DNA of 6,214 nucleotides, from the NCBI GenBank assembly GCA_014380965.1, contig JACMIV010000309.1, forward strand, positions 1 to 6,214, written 5' to 3'. The position numbers were made by a program, and so were the translations under genes. This DNA is from Rhizobiaceae bacterium (GTDB lineage: Bacteria > Pseudomonadota > Alphaproteobacteria > Rhizobiales > Rhizobiaceae). The notes beneath the pieces were generated by a model. It did no database searches. It was given only the letters and a program-made list of their open reading frames with translations, and was not told the origin of the DNA. Below, in pieces: positions 4,718 through 6,214 of the stretch (its first letter is position 1; each line of letters starts with the position of its first letter).

Positions 4718-6214
4718 TTAAAGCGTCCGCGCCACGAACTCGACGCGGAAGCACTCGATGACGTCGCCGACGCGCATGTCCTCGTATTTCTCGAAGGCCA
4801 TGCCGCATTCCTGGCCGCCCGGCACTTCGGACACTTCGTCCTTGAAGCGCTTGAGCGTCGAGAGCTTGCCCTCGTGGATGACGACACCGTCGCGGATGAG
4901 GCGCACGCCGGCACCGCGTTCGACCTTGCCTTCGGTGATGCGGCAGCCCGCGACCTTTCCGACCTTGGTGATGTGGAAGACCTCGAGGATCTCCGCATTG
5001 CCGAGGAAGGTCTCGCGGCGCTCCGGCGACAGGAGCCCCGACATCGCCTGCTTCACGTCGTCCACGAGATCGTAGATGATCGAGTAGTAACGGATTTCGA
5101 TGCCATTCTGCTCGGCGGCTTGGCGTGCCTGCGCGTTTGCACGGACGTTGAAGCCGATGATCGCGGCATCCACCGCCGAAGCCAGCGTGATGTCGCTCTC
5201 GGTGATCGCGCCCGCGCGCGAATGGATGATCCGAGCCCTGACCTCGTCCGTGCCGAGCCTGTCCAAGGCGGAAAGAATCGCCTCGACGGAACCCTGGACG
5301 TCACCCTTGATGAGCAGCGGGAAGTCCTTCAGCCCGGTGTCCTGGAGCTGCGACATCATCTGCTCGAGCGAACCGCGCTGACCTGCGGACTTCGCCACCT
5401 GCTTGTCGCGCGTCAGGCGCTGGCGGTACTCGGAAATCTCGCGAGCCCGCGCCTCGTCCGCGACGACCGCAAAGCGGTCGCCCGCCTGAGGCGTTCCCTG
5501 CATGCCGAGAACCTCCACCGGCATCGACGGCAGAGCTTCCTTCAGCTGCTGACCCTTGTCGTTGACCAGCGCGCGCACCCTGCCCCACATGTCGCCGGCG
5601 ACGACGATATCGCCGGTCTTCAGGGTGCCGGACTGCACGAGGACGGTCGCAACCGGGCCTCGGCCCTTGTCGAGCTCGGCCTCGATGACGACGCCTTCGG
5701 CAGTGCGGTGGGGATCGGCTCGAAGTTCGAGCAGTTCTGCCTGCAGCTGAATGGCTTCGAGCAGCTTGTCGAGACCCGCGCCGGTCTTGGCGGAGACCTC
5801 GACGTCGAGCACCTCGCCGCCCATCGATTCGACGAACACCTCGTGCTGGAGGAGCTGCGTGCGCACCTTCTGCGCGTCGGCCGACGGCTTGTCGACCTTG
5901 TTGATCGCGACGATGATCGGAACGCCCGCAGCCTTCGCATGGCTGATCGATTCGATCGTCTGCGGCATGACTGAGTCGTCCGCCGCCACCACAAGGACCG
6001 CAATGTCGGTCGCCTGTGCGCCGCGGGCGCGCATTTGGGTGAATGCGGCGTGGCCGGGCGTATCGATGAACGAGATCGTGTAGCCCTCGTGGTCGATCTG
6101 GTAGGCGCCGATGTGCTGGGTGATGCCGCCCGCCTCGCCGGAAACGACACTGGTCTTGCGGATCGCATCGAGCAGCGAGGTCTTGCCGTGGTCGACATGG
6201 CCCATGATGGTGAC
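4718..6214 (-). CDS. infB: Translation initiation factor IF2, C-terminal part
   Basis: IF2 is the GTPase that brings initiator fMet-tRNA to the 30S subunit and promotes subunit joining. The gene runs off the window; 498 residues are present, beginning just before the GTPase core, and the N-terminal region is missing. In fragment numbering the motifs are GHVDHGKT (G1, 5-12), GGITQHIGA (switch I/G2, 29-37), DTPGHAAF (G3, 51-58, with the catalytic-type histidine 55), NKVD (G4, 105-108) and SAKTG (G5). The EF-Tu-like domain II follows ([19 protein letters not shown]), then the IF2 domain III ([33 protein letters not shown]) and the fMet-tRNA-binding C-terminal domain ([42 protein letters not shown]), ending VEFVARTL. 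No defects were seen. The ATG at 6205 is internal to G-domain sequence and is not a start. rbfA follows on the same strand. Confidence 0.98.
   Translation of the reverse strand, partial: VTIMGHVDHGKTSLLDAIRKTSVVSGEAGGITQHIGAYQIDHEGYTISFIDTPGHAAFTQMRARGAQATDIAVLVVAADDSVMPQTIESISHAKAAGVPIIVAINKVDKPSADAQKVRTQLLQHEVFVESMGGEVLDVEVSAKTGAGLDKLLEAIQLQAELLELRADPHRTAEGVVIEAELDKGRGPVATVLVQSGTLKTGDIVVAGDMWGRVRALVNDKGQQLKEALPSMPVEVLGMQGTPQAGDRFAVVADEARAREISEYRQRLTRDKQVAKSAGQRGSLEQMMSQLQDTGLKDFPLLIKGDVQGSVEAILSALDRLGTDEVRARIIHSRAGAITESDITLASAVDAAIIGFNVRANAQARQAAEQNGIEIRYYSIIYDLVDDVKQAMSGLLSPERRETFLGNAEILEVFHITKVGKVAGCRITEGKVERGAGVRLIRDGVVIHEGKLSTLKRFKDEVSEVPGGQECGMAFEKYEDMRVGDVIECFRVEFVARTL

Noticed and set aside
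4598..5974. Long plus-strand open frame (458 codons) opposite infB
   Set aside because: It is antisense to unmistakable IF2 coding sequence, and the composition (rich in Arg, Leu, Asp, His) is that of a mirrored frame.

Overview
The window looks chromosomal and comes from a GC-rich alphaproteobacterium, most likely of the order Hyphomicrobiales (Rhizobiales). The evidence is the gene order infB - rbfA - truB - rpsO - pnp, all on the minus strand, and the close resemblance of S15, RbfA, IF2 and the PNPase N-terminus to rhizobial versions as I remember them. Genus is not resolved. No tRNA, rRNA, CRISPR array, insertion sequence or attachment site was seen.

Layout, read in the direction of the minus-strand genes (right to left). 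The window opens inside infB (IF2, C-terminal 498 residues, ending at 4718). A 112-base gap follows, holding a very strong hairpin, then rbfA (GTG start at 4605). An uncharacterised 152-residue gene (4193-3735) overlaps the end of rbfA by 17 bases and is followed after one base by truB, so rbfA, this gene and truB form a tight, probably translationally coupled block. truB ends at 2747. Here the conserved block is interrupted by a gene on the opposite strand (1323-2702, +) encoding a membrane-anchored CHASE4-GGDEF protein, a probable diguanylate cyclase. It converges on truB (44-base gap, no clear terminator) and diverges from rpsO (325-base gap). rpsO (997-728) and the start of pnp (369-1, 123 residues in the window) then resume the block.

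The minus-strand genes work together in translation and RNA metabolism: IF2 starts translation, RbfA matures the 30S subunit, TruB makes pseudouridine 55 in tRNA, S15 is a primary 30S assembly protein, and PNPase degrades RNA. The gene between rbfA and truB may have a related job, but only its position suggests this. The GGDEF gene has no obvious functional link to its neighbours and looks like an insertion that separates rpsO-pnp from the upstream operon, so rpsO probably has its own promoter.

The non-coding parts are structured on the minus strand: a bulged hairpin in the rpsO leader (candidate S15 autoregulatory element), a terminator-like hairpin just after rpsO, a two-part hairpin just before the pnp ribosome-binding site (candidate RNase III/PNPase autoregulation element), and the 15-pair hairpin between infB and rbfA. 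I saw no clearly new multi-gene system. The most notable items are the GGDEF insertion, the unknown coupled gene, and the leader structures.
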